Assembly: GCA_022494885.1 (NCBI GenBank)
Contig: JAGVSM010003629.1
Span: 1 to 64,000, forward strand
DNA from: Micrasema longulum
Taxonomy: Eukaryota; Arthropoda; Insecta; Trichoptera; Brachycentridae
Direction of reading: 5' to 3'
Length of the DNA stretch: 64,000 nt
Position 1 is the stretch's first letter. Each line of letters begins with the position of its first letter. Made by a program: the position numbers and the translations under genes. The notes under the pieces are model-generated. The model was not told the DNA's origin. It saw nothing but the letters and a program-made list of their open reading frames with translations, and ran no database searches. Of this stretch, positions 41,999 through 53,295 are shown one piece after another.

Positions 41999-42826
41999 AT
42001 TATTTGGCTGATTTATTTGATTATTCGAGTAAAGTTGCGTGAGATTGTTGAAATGGTAAACATCTCATATGAACGTGTGTTAAACATTTTGCATGAACAT
42101 TTGCATATGAAAAAGCTATCGGCAAGATGGATGCCGTGTTTTCTCAGTGTCGAACAAAAACGATTTCGAGAGACCAATTCACAGCAGTGTTTGGACATGA
42201 TAAAGCGTAATCCTGTCGATTTTTGGCGTCGAATAATAACTGTTGATAAAACGTGGGTGTACCACTATACACCTAAAACCAAAAATCAATCGAAACAATG
42301 CCAATGGGTGGAAGCTGGTGGAAGTGCTCCGAAGAAGGCAAAGGCAGTGAAATCGGCTGGCAAGGTTATGGCTACTGTATTTTGGGATGCACTCGGAATA
42401 TTACTCATCGATTATCTTGAATAAGGATCCACAATCACAGGAAAGTATCATCGTGCGTTATTGGATCAATTGAATGATGCAATCAAGGAAAAATGACCAC
42501 ATTTGGTGCAAACGTGCTCTTTCTTCAAAACAACGCACCGGTTCACACAGCATTAGATACGATGCTAAAATTACGTGAAATACACTTCGAATTAGTTGAT
42601 CATCCACCTTATAGTCCAGATTTAGCTCTTAGTGACTTTTTCCTGTTTCTAAACTTGAAAAAAATGGCTCGCAGGAAAAAGATTCAGCTCAAACGAAGAA
42701 GTGATTACCGAAACAAACGCGTATTTTGAGAGGTTCCCGAAATCGTATTATTCAGATGGTATAAAAAAGTTGGAATATCGTCTTACTAAGTGTGTCGAAG
42801 TAAAAGGAGACTATGTTGAGAAATAA
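41999..42826 (+). pseudogene. mariner-family transposase, broken
   Basis: 41999-42421 encodes KLREIVEMVNISYERVLNIL (DNA-binding helix region) and the DDD catalytic start ITVDKTWVYHYTPKTK, with WVEAGGSAPKKAK and GKVMATVFWDALGILLIDYL. A TAA at 42422 breaks it, then a TGA and a frameshift; 42493-42729 has FLQNNAPVHT and HPPYSPDLALSDFF; a further shift yields YYSDGIKKLEYRLTKCVEVK to the TAA at 42824-42826. The family expects D,D34D: the second acidic residue is Asn (QNN for QDN). The N-terminal ~50-60 residues are missing. A dead, 5'-truncated copy. Confidence 0.93.
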
Positions 42827-43611
42827 ATAGTTTTTGAAAAAAAAAGAAGTTTTTTTCCTACTTAGGTAGCTTCATTTTCAATCCGCCCTCGTATGTAGTA
42901 GATTACAAACTTTTTTCTTATTCCAAATCAACATAATATTGATGTAATGTTTGAATTAAACTCTAGATTTTATTTTGTAAACCTACTCCATCACAAAATA
43001 ATAATTATAATATTATGTTCAGTGCCAAAACGGGACAGCGAAAACTCGATTTTTAGTCTGACGTTCAATTGCCTTTTTCGCACAGTATCGGGGAGGCATT
43101 TGCGAGAGAGCGTCAGAAAAACAATGTTCGAATATTCATCAAACTTATCTGCCGTCGCGTATTCTCGAGTATTTCCGATTCAACGTTGCTATTTTTCACG
43201 CAGAAATTGTTAACGCATCGTCCATCCGAAACGGCAAATAACGAAACCTCTTAATCTTTAAGGATTGTCTTCATCAATATTTGATCAAAGGCATAGTTAA
43301 GAGCCAAGTCGTAAAGTATCTGTCGGCCAACAATAATAACTTAATGTGATTAAGATTGAAATCTTTGGCTACAAACATGCTTCATTAATTAAAGTAACTA
43401 GATGATGCTGATCAAATCAACGTCTTTATAATACTAACCGATCAAATTTGGCCATTAAAAAAAAAATCGAAATCGTGCCCTTAAAAAAAATAAGTAAATA
43501 AACATTGCATGAACGATATTTTTTTTATTATCTTATAGTTTTTTTAGAAAAAATACGTACATAATATTACAACGAAATACATCTTTTAAATATTTTCTCT
43601 ATTTCATGTGC
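42827..43611. other. No gene recognised
   Basis: 43020-43250 is relatively GC-balanced, with overlapping open frames (42947-43213, 43069-43254), no motif and no matching copy here. Candidate single-copy intron sequence. Confidence 0.35.
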
Positions 43612-44060
43612 CATCAGTTCGTACGAACTATGCCCAGAACTCTCCACTTATACGTTTTGCTCGCGAATATAGTTTGAACTTTCCCCTTATTGATCCATTT
43701 TATTGTAAAAAAATAACATTTAAAATGCGCGTCTCAAAACATACTTTTTTGTCTTATACTTAGTTTCAATAATAAAATCTTTTTTTATTTTATTTTATCT
43801 CTAATTCTTAATATTTTATAAATATTATTATTTTTGACACTTGACACTTGTGCAATATTTACACACATGTCCACCTTCATTCCAATATAACACCCACTTA
43901 CCCACCCTCTCACTCACTTACACTCACACAAACACACTAGTATGTATTGTACGTGTATTTCTGTGGATATCTGTCATTGGTTTTATTCTCTGTATATTTT
44001 ATTTGTTTTATTTTTGCTATTAGTATTACTGTTGATATCCCCAATAAATAAAAATAAAAA
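43612..44060 (+). mobile_element. LINE-3 3' end, second copy
   Basis: AGTTCGTACGAACTATGCCC through GATATCCCCAATAAATAAA, matching 30840-31500 without the SINE1. Encodes only the last ~40 codons. Confidence 0.85.
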
Positions 44061-44124
44061 TATTCTCATTTCCTATTACGTAAAAGAAAAAACAATTCTT
44101 GTGTAAACAAATAACGACAGGGAC

Positions 44125-44290
44125 TTCCACATTCCCTTAAGAAGGGAATGTGGAAGTCTAGGCATTTACAGGACTTATGACCTGTCATTGGCTGGTTTAA
44201 GTTCCACTCATTACATACTGTATAACATTTACCATTTTGCCTATGTTTGAACATCCATATATCTTCAATTCTTCAAAGTTCTTTTCACCA
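44125..44290 (+). repeat. Family A fragment with small inverted start
   Basis: GGGACTTCCACATTCCCTTAA is followed directly by AAGAAGGGAATGTGGAAGTC, an inverted pair; then core GACCTGTCATTGGCTGG and ACATCCATATATCTTC. Confidence 0.7.
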
Positions 44291-45059
44291 TTTTCGCTCC
44301 TGTTGTTTTTTCGCCTTAGATAATCCTACTATTTTTAGCGATTTTAGACGGATTGATAGACAAAAATTGTATCATCTTTTTGATCTATGGTTTGTGTTTG
44401 AAGAACACGTTAGCGATGAATGAACGCAAGTCAAATGTGATGATATTTAGTAGAGGAAATGCGGTAACATCATAAGAAAATCATAATATAAGTGATTCGT
44501 TTGTAAAAATCAATGTTTTGAATAGGTAAATGAATTTAAAATGCCTATTAGAGATAGAATGTATGATATGTCACTTTTCTATGCATATTTTATAATATAT
44601 CACCGGATTCGTCTCGATTAGATCCACAATCTGGCAAAATATAGTATGTCTTCGTTTAATAGAGTTGGACAATATTAGCCCTGTCACTTTATAATATTGT
44701 GGTGGGCAACACCAACAGCCGTGCGGTTGACAGGCCCGAACTCCGCTTTGGCCCGCAACGCGTAGTCCGCTGCAACGTCAGCTTAGACAAGATATTAAAC
44801 GCCGTGCATCGGAAGAAGTCATTACATTTCATCTTGGCATTTCGTGTCGCCCGGCCACCAGCTCCCCGCCAGTGTTCGCTATTGTAAATTCCTTCTGTAA
44901 AAAATAATAGGATTTAACTCGTGTGTAGCTACTTAATAAATAACTTCAATTGTAATCCATCTTTCTTATTTAACCTCAAATAAACTAACGCGCACCCATT
45001 CTATAATGTCTATTTTTCTATTTCAGAATATGGCTTTTTTTTTCAAAAATATTTACAAA
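44291..45059. other. Unassigned; GC-rich block 44690-44890
   Basis: 44699-44887 is open over 62 codons and GC-rich (GCCCGAACTCCGCTTTGGCC, GGCCACCAGCTCCCCGCC). No motif recognised and no other copy in the window. Confidence 0.35.
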
Positions 45060-45495
45060 ATAGTCTTAAATTAAAGTCCTGCAGAGTTGCATACATACAA
45101 CTCGTCAGCAGGTTCTTATAAATTGCATAGATTATTTACACTTAACCTACATTAACAATAATTTTACTTGAAAAACATTACGTATTACATTATCAAAAAT
45201 TGAAAACTATCACCAATACAGAAAAGTTTTTTCTATTAACCATAATTTGAGCAAACGTCTCACTACTGTATTTAACACAGTATTTTTAATATTGTTTGGT
45301 ATCATGTTAAATATTTTAGGTATACTGTATTGCAGTGTCCTTTTGCCATATTTATTGCAATATGTAGGAAACAGCTAGCCCTTCCATACTAGCAAACCTG
45401 GTGTAGTAATCATGTACCAACTTGTGTTTATACTCGGAGTGCGACTCATGCTGACAAATTAATTTGTACCAAAGTAGAGCCCTAACTATTTTGCC
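45060..45495 (-). mobile_element. LINE C-terminal relic
   Basis: Minus strand: ALLWYKLICQHESHSEYKHK, YTRFASMEGLAVSYILQYKY, GKRTLQYSIPKIFNMIPNNI, and AT-rich tail to about 45060. Frame largely open but truncated before RT motifs. Confidence 0.75.
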
Positions 45496-46190
45496 TCTTG
45501 TGACAAACATTTATTTGCCAAGGTTGATTTAAGTACACCGTTCACTTTGTTCCCGGCACTCACCCTCCTTTCGATATCTTTCTCAGTCATTCCATCCCTC
45601 GTAAAAATACTTCCCAGATACAGCTCCTTTCTTGATTTTGTCGATAATGCTTACCTCCGCCGTGCATAATGTACGGATCTCGACATTTGTGCATCTATCG
45701 TACATAGTTTTACCACACATTCGCCTGAGAGATCGCATCGATTTCGACAGCATTCAGCCTACTTTCATCCCTGTTTTTCCAAGTCCATACTTCGCTCCCA
45801 TGCATCAGAGTCGCATCCGGGACTCCATTGTGAACTGATAAATTTGCCTCTTGCGACAAACATTTATTTGCCAAGGTTGATTTAAGTGTACCGTTCACTC
45901 TGTTCCACTCACCCTCCTTTCAATATCTTTCTCAATTGCTCCATCCCTAGTAAACATATTTCCCAGATACACAAAATTCTTCTACCTGTTTTAGTATAAT
46001 TCACAGCGATTTCACATTTAGTCATACTTTCATTTCTTTCAAAAACCATCACATTCGATTTATCGACATTCATCAGCAAACCGCTTCCCTCGCATACATC
46101 GTAGACCTTTGTTACCAAGAGTTGCAGTTCCTCTTTGCTGTAGCAAGAAGCACGGTATCGTCAGCATTCAAAAGACAATTGACAATGGAA
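45496..46190 (-). mobile_element. LINE-2 RT relic
   Basis: Minus strand: motif C reads NADD instead of YADD near 46155-46180, then TKVYDVCEGSGLLMNVDKSN, VMVFERNESMTKCEIAV, a shift, RRILCIWEICLLGM, and further TLKSTLANKCLSQEANLSVH and LMHGSEVWTWKNRDESRLNA. Compare 21143-21690. Confidence 0.82.
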
Positions 46191-46529
46191 AAGAGATGCA
46201 AAAAAGATCTGCGAATTGAAATGCCATCTTTAACGCGCTCGGAATGAGCGTATTTAATTATTATACGGCGTTGTTGAACATAATCAAAGTCTTGTTAATT
46301 AAACTAATATAAATTTAAAAATGGCTTTCACGATTTTCTGTCACGTCATTAACTTATCAAAACATTACAAAAGTGAAATAGCTATCTTTTTTAAATGTTT
46401 TAATTTTCCCGTTGGTTTTTTTACCATTAAAACATAAACACAAAACATTGGATGTTAACATAAATTGTAGCCATTTTTTCCAAATTTGAAAATAAGCGCA
46501 AAACGTAAAAAAATGTGGTAAAGGTTATA
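46191..46529. other. No gene recognised
   Basis: AT-rich sequence with no motif, between two LINE-2 copies. Confidence 0.3.
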
Positions 46530-46690
46530 CGTCATTCCATCCCTAGTAAACGTACTTCTCAGATACACAAATCCCTCAACTTGTTTTGGTATGACCCCAT
46601 TCACAGTGATTTCACATTTAGTCACGCTTTCATTTCTTTCGAAAACCATCACATTCGATTTGTCGACATTCATCAGCAAATTATTATTAT
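46530..46690 (-). mobile_element. LINE-2 RT fragment
   Basis: Minus strand LLMNVDKSNVMVFERNESVT, KCEITVNGVIPKQVEGFVYL, STFTRDGMT; cut at both ends. Confidence 0.8.
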
Positions 46691-46719
46691 GATTGGTGTA
46701 CAAAAATATGTCTTCCTTT

Positions 46720-46960
46720 TCTTCCGTCTTCCGTCGTGTTTCCACTCTGAACCACGCGTCCCCATAATATGTTACATCAAGTGGACCGGCCCCAGAATAG
46801 AATCGTTTAAAGCCGGCTATTGTGGTGAGGTAAACGGCCAAGGACGGCTTAACCATCCGACGGGAGCTTGACGGGGAACCGGCCGAACCCGGCCCGGGAT
46901 CTCCCCCGGTAACGGCCGGTCAGAGGAGACCGCCGCGCCCGTAACTGGGGCATGTCAAAC
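46720..46960. other. GC-rich non-repetitive block
   Basis: Contains GGACCGGCCCCAGAATAG, AAACGGCCAAGGACGG, GGGAACCGGCCGAACCCGGC, CTCCCCCGGTAACGGCCGG. It stands out from the AT-rich intron, has no copy elsewhere here, and encodes no recognisable protein. Confidence 0.4.
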
Positions 46961-47493
46961 TATGGAGAGCGCGAGTTTGCTGACGAACGGAAAACAACAA
47001 ATCATTCGCGGTTTTGCGATCGACAAGTTTACGTGTCTCTGGGTTTCGGGGCTTTTGAAGTAACAACTAACTTGGTCAGTCAATTTGCGAAACCATCTTT
47101 TTTTAAACATCCGGGTAATCTGAGATATTTATTTACTTGACAGTGAGGAAGTTCTGTGTTTTTTAAAATATATTTTTTAATTGTTAATAGACTTTTAAGC
47201 TTACCAATTTGACTAAAGTCCTTAAAATGTAACATGATTAGAATGACCGCTGTCAGAAAAAGTGACGACATAACTTTGTAGTAACGTCAAAGGAGATATT
47301 TATATCGACACACGAAAAATCATTTGTATCTGACGTGTTAATTTTTTTTTTAATACAAAACATAAATCAACATTAATAAAATAAATAAAATCAGCGTTAA
47401 AACTAAAAGAAAACTAAAATAAACCTAATTATTAACGACGTTCTTACAAGGTTACATCATTTTGCAAAAACGTTAGAGATGTGACAAAGATGA
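46961..47493. other. No gene recognised
   Basis: Unassigned sequence; AT-rich at 47330-47450. Confidence 0.3.
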
Positions 47494-48470
47494 TACAAAA
47501 GAAACCAAGAAACCAATATAAGACAAGGGGTAAGACAGGGATGCTCACTATCACCTGTTCTTTTTAACGCTTATATACAGGGTGCGATTGACGACTTGAG
47601 AGAGACGATGAGTCACAGAGAAGGTGTAAAGATACACGGCCAAAAGGTGGATATGATAAGGTTTGCTGACGATATTGCTATGGTTGCTGAAAGTGAAGAA
47701 GAACTGTAAGAGGCCTTAACAACTATGGAAAGCATTCTTCAAAATAACTACAGTATGAAGATAATTAAAGACAAAACAAAGCTACTGACTGTAGGCCGAA
47801 TGCAACACCAGATGAGAGTAGTGATGTCGAGAATACCACTAAAGAACACCAAGAAGTTTGTCTACCTCGGGAGCAAAATAACGTGGGACGGTCGTTCTAA
47901 AAGCGAGGTCGACAGCCGTATACATCAAACTAGACTTGCATTTAATAAAAGGTCAAAAATAATACAATCAAATAATATAGACCTAAAACTAAGAATACTC
48001 CTAATCAAGACCTATGTATGGAGTATCTTGATGTATGGCTGCGAGACATGGTGCCTATCCGAAAGAGATAAACGGAGACTAGAGGCTTTTGAGATGTGGT
48101 CCTATAGAAGACTACTAGGAATTTCCTGGAGAGACCACATTACAAATGAGGAGGTTCTCCTAAGAATCGAAGGTGGAAGGCACCTGCTCAGGACCTTGTC
48201 CAAAAAGCGAGCGAGATGGATCGGCCATGTAATACGTCAAGAAGGCCTCCTGCATGTCATAATGGAGGGGATGACCGAGGGGACAAATTCTAGGGGACGC
48301 CCACGCCGAGAGTACCTGGAGGACCTATTGGAGGACGTGCGCTGCTCATCATATGTTGACTTTAAAAGAGCCGCACAAGACAGGGAGGAATGGAGGAGAA
48401 GAATGAAAGTAATTGCTGCCAGCCAATCCCAGGATTGAGACAAGAGAATAATAAATTGATCGAATAAAAA
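47494..48470 (+). mobile_element. LINE-4 reverse transcriptase, 5'-truncated, one nonsense codon
   Basis: Single frame 47494-48438: NIRQGVRQGCSLSPVLFNAY (motif B), VDMIRFADDIAMVAESEEEL (motif C, FADD), a TAA at 47707-47709, then FVYLGSKITWDGRSKSEVDS (thumb), MYGCETWCLSERDKRRLEAF, SYRRLLGISWRDHITNEEVL and RGRPRREYLEDLLEDV with GQ-poor tail, stop at 48436-48438. The rest is almost unmutated, so this is one of the youngest LINE insertions in the window. Motif A is lost by truncation. Confidence 0.9.
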
Positions 48471-48857
48471 AATAAATCTTTGATGTTGTTCATGAAAAAA
48501 GTATAAATGTTTTGTAAATTTTTTCGGTTAAATAATTGTGTTAAACACACTATAACAGGCTTGTTTTTGCGTTTTTTATATCAATTTTCGGAAACAGAGT
48601 TTCATGATTGCATGAAATAACTGATAAAATCGATTTGATCAGTGATCAGTAATTTCCCATCACTAATGAAATTAGTTTGACAGCTGTCATTCTAATCAAG
48701 CTTTATTTTAAGGACTATAAATTTTGTTAAATATTTGTATAAAACCACTTACCGACTTTTCTATGTTTACCGGTTTCGCGACGTACCCGTCTCTTTTAGA
48801 TTTTTATGTATCGTTTTATCACCGCTATGATTTTTGTGTCTGTATTGAAATTATGAA
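48471..48857. other. No gene recognised
   Basis: Unassigned flank; target region of the Tigger-like element. Confidence 0.3.
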
Positions 48858-48884
48858 TACAGTGGTGCCTCGCATAACGAACGC

Positions 48885-48990
48885 CTCGCACAGCGAACGC
48901 TGCACACAACGAACTTCCTTTTCGTTCATTTCACGCTTCATACAACGAACTTCGCTTCACACAACGAACTTCGCTTCACACAACGAAGTC
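48885..48990 (+). repeat. Short tandem repeats of the Tigger-like end
   Basis: About seven variants of (C)ACA-AACGAAC(TTCGCTT) from 48874 to 48990; the unit TTCGCTTCACACAACGAAC repeats twice exactly near 48950-48985. These may be transposase-binding repeats. Confidence 0.7.
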
Positions 48991-49079
48991 GCCCACTTCA
49001 CACGATCACTGCCGATTTATTGCATCCTTCCGCGCAGGCAGTCGTTAGTCACTGAGCAGTACGCTTAACTTACGCACGT

Positions 49080-49487
49080 GTCGCAGCAATCGTTAAAGAG
49101 GATGTAGAAGAGCTTATTGAGGAACACAAAGAAGAGCTGACAACTGAAGAGCTCCAAACACTTCTGGCCCAACAACAGGACAATGCTCAAAGGGGAGCGT
49201 CATCTGATAACGAGGAGCAACAATCAAACAATCAACCAATTCCAACTGCTGACATCAAGAACATCCTGGTCAAATGGAAAGCAGTTCAGGAGTTTACCAA
49301 TGCCCACTATCCGGATTCCGCTGAAGCAAACAGGATCATCGACCTGTACTCCGATACTCTTGTCCGTTATTTCCGGCAGATGTTGAAGAAAAGAGAGAAA
49401 CAAACGACTTTGGACAGGTTTTTCACTGCACCATCGGCCAAAAAGCGGAAAATGGATGAAGATGTGCAAGATTCGATTATTTCTTAA
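49080..49487 (+). pseudogene. Tigger-like transposase C-terminal remnant
   Basis: A 135-codon open frame without its own ATG: EDVEELIEEHKEELTTEELQ, QPIPTADIKNILVKWKAVQE, NRIIDLYSDTLVRYFRQMLK, KREKQTTLDRFFTAPSAKKR, TAA at 49485-49487. This is the C-terminal tail of pogo/Tigger-type transposases, past the DDE domain. It shows no stop codons, hence deletion happened recently. Confidence 0.88.
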
Positions 49488-49825
49488 ATTTAAAAAATGT
49501 GTGTTTTTTTCATTATGTTTTTAGATGTATCTAAATAAAAATAATAACAAAAAATTTATCTTTTTTTTATGTCATCTTACCATATTTTATGCTACAGAAC
49601 GAATTATTTTTTTTTAACATGTATTGTTATGGGAAAACGCGTTTCACATAACGAACTTTTCGCATAACGAACTTGCTCCTGGAACGAATTAAGTTCGTTG
49701 TGTGAGGCACCACTGTATGTTCAAATAGACACCGGATTAAAAGTACATTATGTTGAAAACAAAATATTAAAATCAGACAACTTTGAAATTAAAAAAGCGA
49801 TTTACAATAAGAAAGAAACAATAAA

Positions 49826-50092
49826 TAACCATCATTATCATTCCCTCTCCGCACCTTATGGTGCATTGGGCACTGCCTTGGTGCGCCAAATTCAGCGTAT
49901 TTTGATCATTTTCGTTACATTAAGGTGAGATGATCAGTCTTACGCTTCAGGTACCAGTCCAGGGACGAATAAATACTCTAGTGTAAATACACCCTTTTAA
50001 ATAAACATGTCATATCAACCAAGTCGGGAATCGAACCCGAGACCTCTTTCATGGTAGGCAAACGCGCTGACCATTCCACCACGAGGCCGACA
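49826..50092 (-). mobile_element. SINE2 (tRNA-derived), most complete copy
   Basis: Minus strand: CGGCCTCGTGGTGGAATGGT (A-box side), GCGCGTTTGCCTACCATGAA, B box GGGTTCGATTCCCGACTTGG, body TTTACACTAGAGTATTTATT, CTGGTACCTGAAGCGTAAGA, and 3' GCACCATAAGGTGCGGAGAG then AATGATAATGATGG. Serves as reference for the other SINE2 pieces. Confidence 0.88.
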
Positions 50093-50226
50093 TATAAACG
50101 AAAAAAAAACAAATAAACAATATTTCGTTTAGTCTACTCTTGTCTAGTTTTGAGCGTATCGATCTCAAATTACGCTTCTCATTCTTACAAGACAAAAACA
50201 CTCATAATATATTTTTTTTATAGTAA

Positions 50227-50640
50227 TTAAAAAAGGAGATAAAAATATAAAAACACATAAAAATATTCCTTAGTTTTAATCCAGGATAGTGCGTGTATTT
50301 TAAAAGAACGAAAATTTTGAAAGTTTGAAATCAATGAAATATTATCAGTAAAAAAAGAATTAAAAATTTTTGGGCCTATAAAATATGCGTGTCTCTGTGC
50401 GAGCCTCGTTTTACAATGAGGTATTTCTAACACACGATTCCTTCTTTGACTTGATCTATTTGAATAACTTGTAAATACATTTTGGTTCTTAAATATATAT
50501 TTTAAACATTGAAAACAATATATTTGTCTTAGATCTAAAAGTTTAGCTTCTTGGAACAATTGGAAAGAGGGAAAAGTGCGATTTTTGTGAAGCATTATTT
50601 TTAATATAAATTTTGGAACAGTTTCTAATGTATAAGTTTC
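50227..50640 (-). mobile_element. LINE C-terminal relic
   Basis: A 122-residue minus-strand frame: QEAKLLDLRQIYCFQCLKYI, NRVLEIPHCKTRLAQRHAYF, GPKIFNSF, matching the C-terminal 'pipe' of Jockey/CR1 proteins. No RT motif. Confidence 0.65.
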
Positions 50641-51402
50641 AGTTTATTAAGTATACCTTGATAAAGAAGCTTGTGTAGGTTGGTAGAAAAAATAAATGGT
50701 CAAAAACAAAGTTGTTTTATTTATTTTATTATAATGAATGACCACAAAGATGGTGCTTCAAATACATTAAAAAAACGAATTCATGCATTATTTATCATTT
50801 ATCATTTGTCAAAGTGAAAAACATTCCAAATGTTGGGTCGATTTTATTTTTGACTCTTTTCACAAAAGTGATTTTATCTCAGTTTTATTTTTCTACGGCT
50901 GGCTGCTTTCTGCATAACTACGTCATTTAGTCTCGGATTCGGGTATGTAGTGGATACATTTAATGTCCGATTCAGGCATGGTACGGGTTCTGTTTCACAC
51001 GGAACTGCATTCTTCAGATTTATGTCAACACGTGTTGAAAATATTTAGACTCACCTCTTAACAGTCGAGTCGTTAATCCAGAGTAAAATGTACGAGCAAA
51101 GTGCGTTAAGTCATTTGGCGTGTAGGATTATTGTTATTATGACAGATTTAATAACACTTTATGCCATCTAAAAATATATGCCCCAAATAGTTTCTTGATC
51201 TAAATATATCTTCATAAATTACAGCGAACGTACAGGAAACAACTGATTACACTTTTTTCTAATAAAACATCATTGATTTTTGAGTTATATAGTATGTATA
51301 TTTAAAAAATCTGTTACATCGGGGGGTCGGCAAACTTTTTTGTGAAGGGTCAGATCTTAAAAAAACTTTTGTCAATTTAATTTTAAAAATTGAAAATAAA
51401 TT
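50641..51402. other. No gene recognised
   Basis: Unassigned AT-rich intron; no repeat of the listed families seen. Confidence 0.3.
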
Positions 51403-51540
51403 GAATCGGGTTGTGGTCCCGTGGCTAGTGTTTGGTGTCCGAGATTCAAACCTCTTTTTACACCAACTTGATTCCGATTTTCTAATAGTGAGTTATTTAC
51501 AACTCGATCCCAAAATTGAAATATTTGGGTAAATCGTAAG
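51403..51540 (+). mobile_element. SINE3 (tRNA-derived), degraded head
   Basis: GGGTTGTGGTCCCGTGGCTA, B box decayed (GAGATTCAAACCTC), body CTAATAGTGAGTTATTTACA ACTC. Confidence 0.75.
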
Positions 51541-51629
51541 AACGCAAATATTTTTCTCCATTGAAAAAAAATATATCTGTCAGAATTGGTCCATTAGAAA
51601 GTTTTTCTACTGTTTAAGTACACACAAAA

Positions 51630-51985
51630 TATCAAATATTATTTAAGATGATATAAATATATCAGTTTTATGTAAAATAAAATTTGTTTTATATTTTAAG
51701 TCCAAAGTTCTAAATTACTATTTTTAAATGACGCTTTACTTATCTACTCTGTGGTGTCAATCAATGTTTCCGCGTGCACAATAAAATTTTAGAGAAATCG
51801 ACAGATTGCTTTTTTTTACCATACATTTGTGTTATCATTTTTTTTCTCATCAAGCAACATTACGCGGCGACATCATGAATGCGCGCGGCGAAAGTAGGGC
51901 ATAGTAGGGGGATTATTGGACACGGTCTGATGTATTCAAATATGATTCTACGCTCCTTATTGACTATTCTTAGTTCTATGAGAAT
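51630..51985 (+). repeat. Family D repeat
   Basis: Second copy of 23705-24070: CAAGCAACATTACGCGGCGA, CATGAATGCGCGCGGCGAAA, TTCAAATATGATTCTACGCT. Confidence 0.8.
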
Positions 51986-52079
51986 ATGCATACATTTTTT
52001 TCTTTTGCAAACATGTTCAATTATAGGTTACCGATGAAGATTCTTGAAATGTTCATGCAAATAACTATATATACTTATT

Positions 52080-52800
52080 GATAATGAAACCATAGAAAAG
52101 GTTAATGAAATGAAATATTTGGGGATAATACTTGATTCAAAATTGACATTAAATGCAAATTTTGAACACGTTAATAAAAAAATATCAAAAAAAAGATTTT
52201 TCCTTAGTAGATTGAGAAATAAATTAAATAAAGATACTGCAGAACTAATTTACAAAACAATCATTCTTCCACATATAGATTACTGCTCAACAATATTATT
52301 TTCAGCAAACGAAGGAAATTTAAATAAACTAGAAATTTTACAAAATAAAGCGATGAGAATAGTTCTTAAGAAAAATAAATATAACAATGTAAAAAAAATG
52401 AGAGATGAACTAAAATGGTTATCTGTAAGAAGGAGACTTAAATTTAATATGTTGATATTTATAAATAATTTTTTTCACGATAAATTACCAAAATATTTTA
52501 AGGATAAAGTTGTCTTAAACAAAAATTGTCATGAATATGCTACTAGACAAAAGGATAAAATAAGACTACCATTATTGAAAAGAGCTGAGTCGCAAAATTG
52601 TTTGATGTATAAGGGTTTAAAAATGTATGATGAGATGCCTGAATGTATGAAGAATGAAAAGTGTCTGAAAGAATTTAAAAATAAATGTATAAGTTACTGT
52701 AAGGAAATGTAAATATATATAGATGATGTAAATGTACATAATAGTTTATATTAGTTTTAATATAAGCTTACTTAAGAAATAAATAAATTTTAAAAAATAT
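52080..52800 (+). mobile_element. LINE-10 (CR1-like) C-terminal half
   Basis: Open frame 52080-52712: VNEMKYLGIILDSKLTLNAN (thumb), LIYKTIILPHIDYCSTILFS, NKAMRIVLKKNKYNNVKKMR, and ARTRQKDKIRLPLLKRAESQ-type end with KGLKMYDEMPECMKNE. The tail ends AAATAAATAAATTTTAAAAAA. Frame fully intact downstream of the truncation, so fairly young. Confidence 0.85.
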
Positions 52801-52829
52801 ATACTCATTTTCGTACACAAATATCGATT

Positions 52830-53140
52830 TTTCTTTATAGACAGTCGAAGATAACTCAGTTAACATCCCATTTTAATCGGGGCCCAGAGGATGTTAAAGA
52901 GCTCGCCCCCTATCTAATAGCCAGATACTCTACGGACCTTAGCTTGGAGGGGGAGATTTAGCAAAATGTAAACTCTCGCCTTCCACACAGCAGCCAGGCT
53001 CTTTATAGACCCGGGCTCGGAGGGCGAGAACTGTTCACGGGGACCCGTCACAATAGATCTTCACAGGCCGCAGTGACGTCACGAGCTTGCATGGCACTGA
53101 CCCCTACCGCTAAGAATAAAAATAAGACGCCAGCACAAGT
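52830..53140. other. GC-rich non-repetitive block with a CRE-like site
   Basis: Contains ATCGGGGCCCAGAGGATG, GAGCTCGCCCCCTATC, GACCCGGGCTCGGAGGGCG and the palindrome TGACGTCA (53074-53081), the consensus CREB/ATF site. No ORF. A regulatory role within the shakB intron is conjecture. Confidence 0.35.
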
Positions 53141-53244
53141 TCAAATTTTAAAATGAGTACCAAAAGATTAAAAAATATACAATGGTCATTCGAAATATTT
53201 TTTTCTGTTCTACGAGGTATCGCGTTTGCTTTTTTTGTGTTTAT

Positions 53245-53295
53245 CAATGCACTGCCCTATGCACCATCAGGTGCGGATTGTAGCTTAATGGTGTA
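53245..53295 (+). mobile_element. SINE2 3' scrap
   Basis: CACTGCCCTATGCACCATCAGGTGCGGA is split here as TGCCCTATGCACCATCAGG then TGCGGATTG, the SINE2 3' block. Confidence 0.5.

Larger units (their letters stand above)
48860..49715 (+). mobile_element. Tigger/pogo-like element, internally deleted
   Basis: 856 bp. Ends CAGTGGTGCCTCGCATAACG and (reversed) CGTTGTGTGAGGCACCACTG are inverted repeats with TA duplications outside (48858-48859 and 49716-49717). Near the left end are tandem variants of CTTCACACAACGAACTTCG. The 3' part encodes a transposase C-terminus (49080-49487). The central catalytic domain is deleted. Confidence 0.88.

Noticed and set aside
46515..46871. 118-codon open frame on the + strand
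   Set aside because: It overlaps a LINE-2 fragment read on the other strand and a GC-rich block; no motif.
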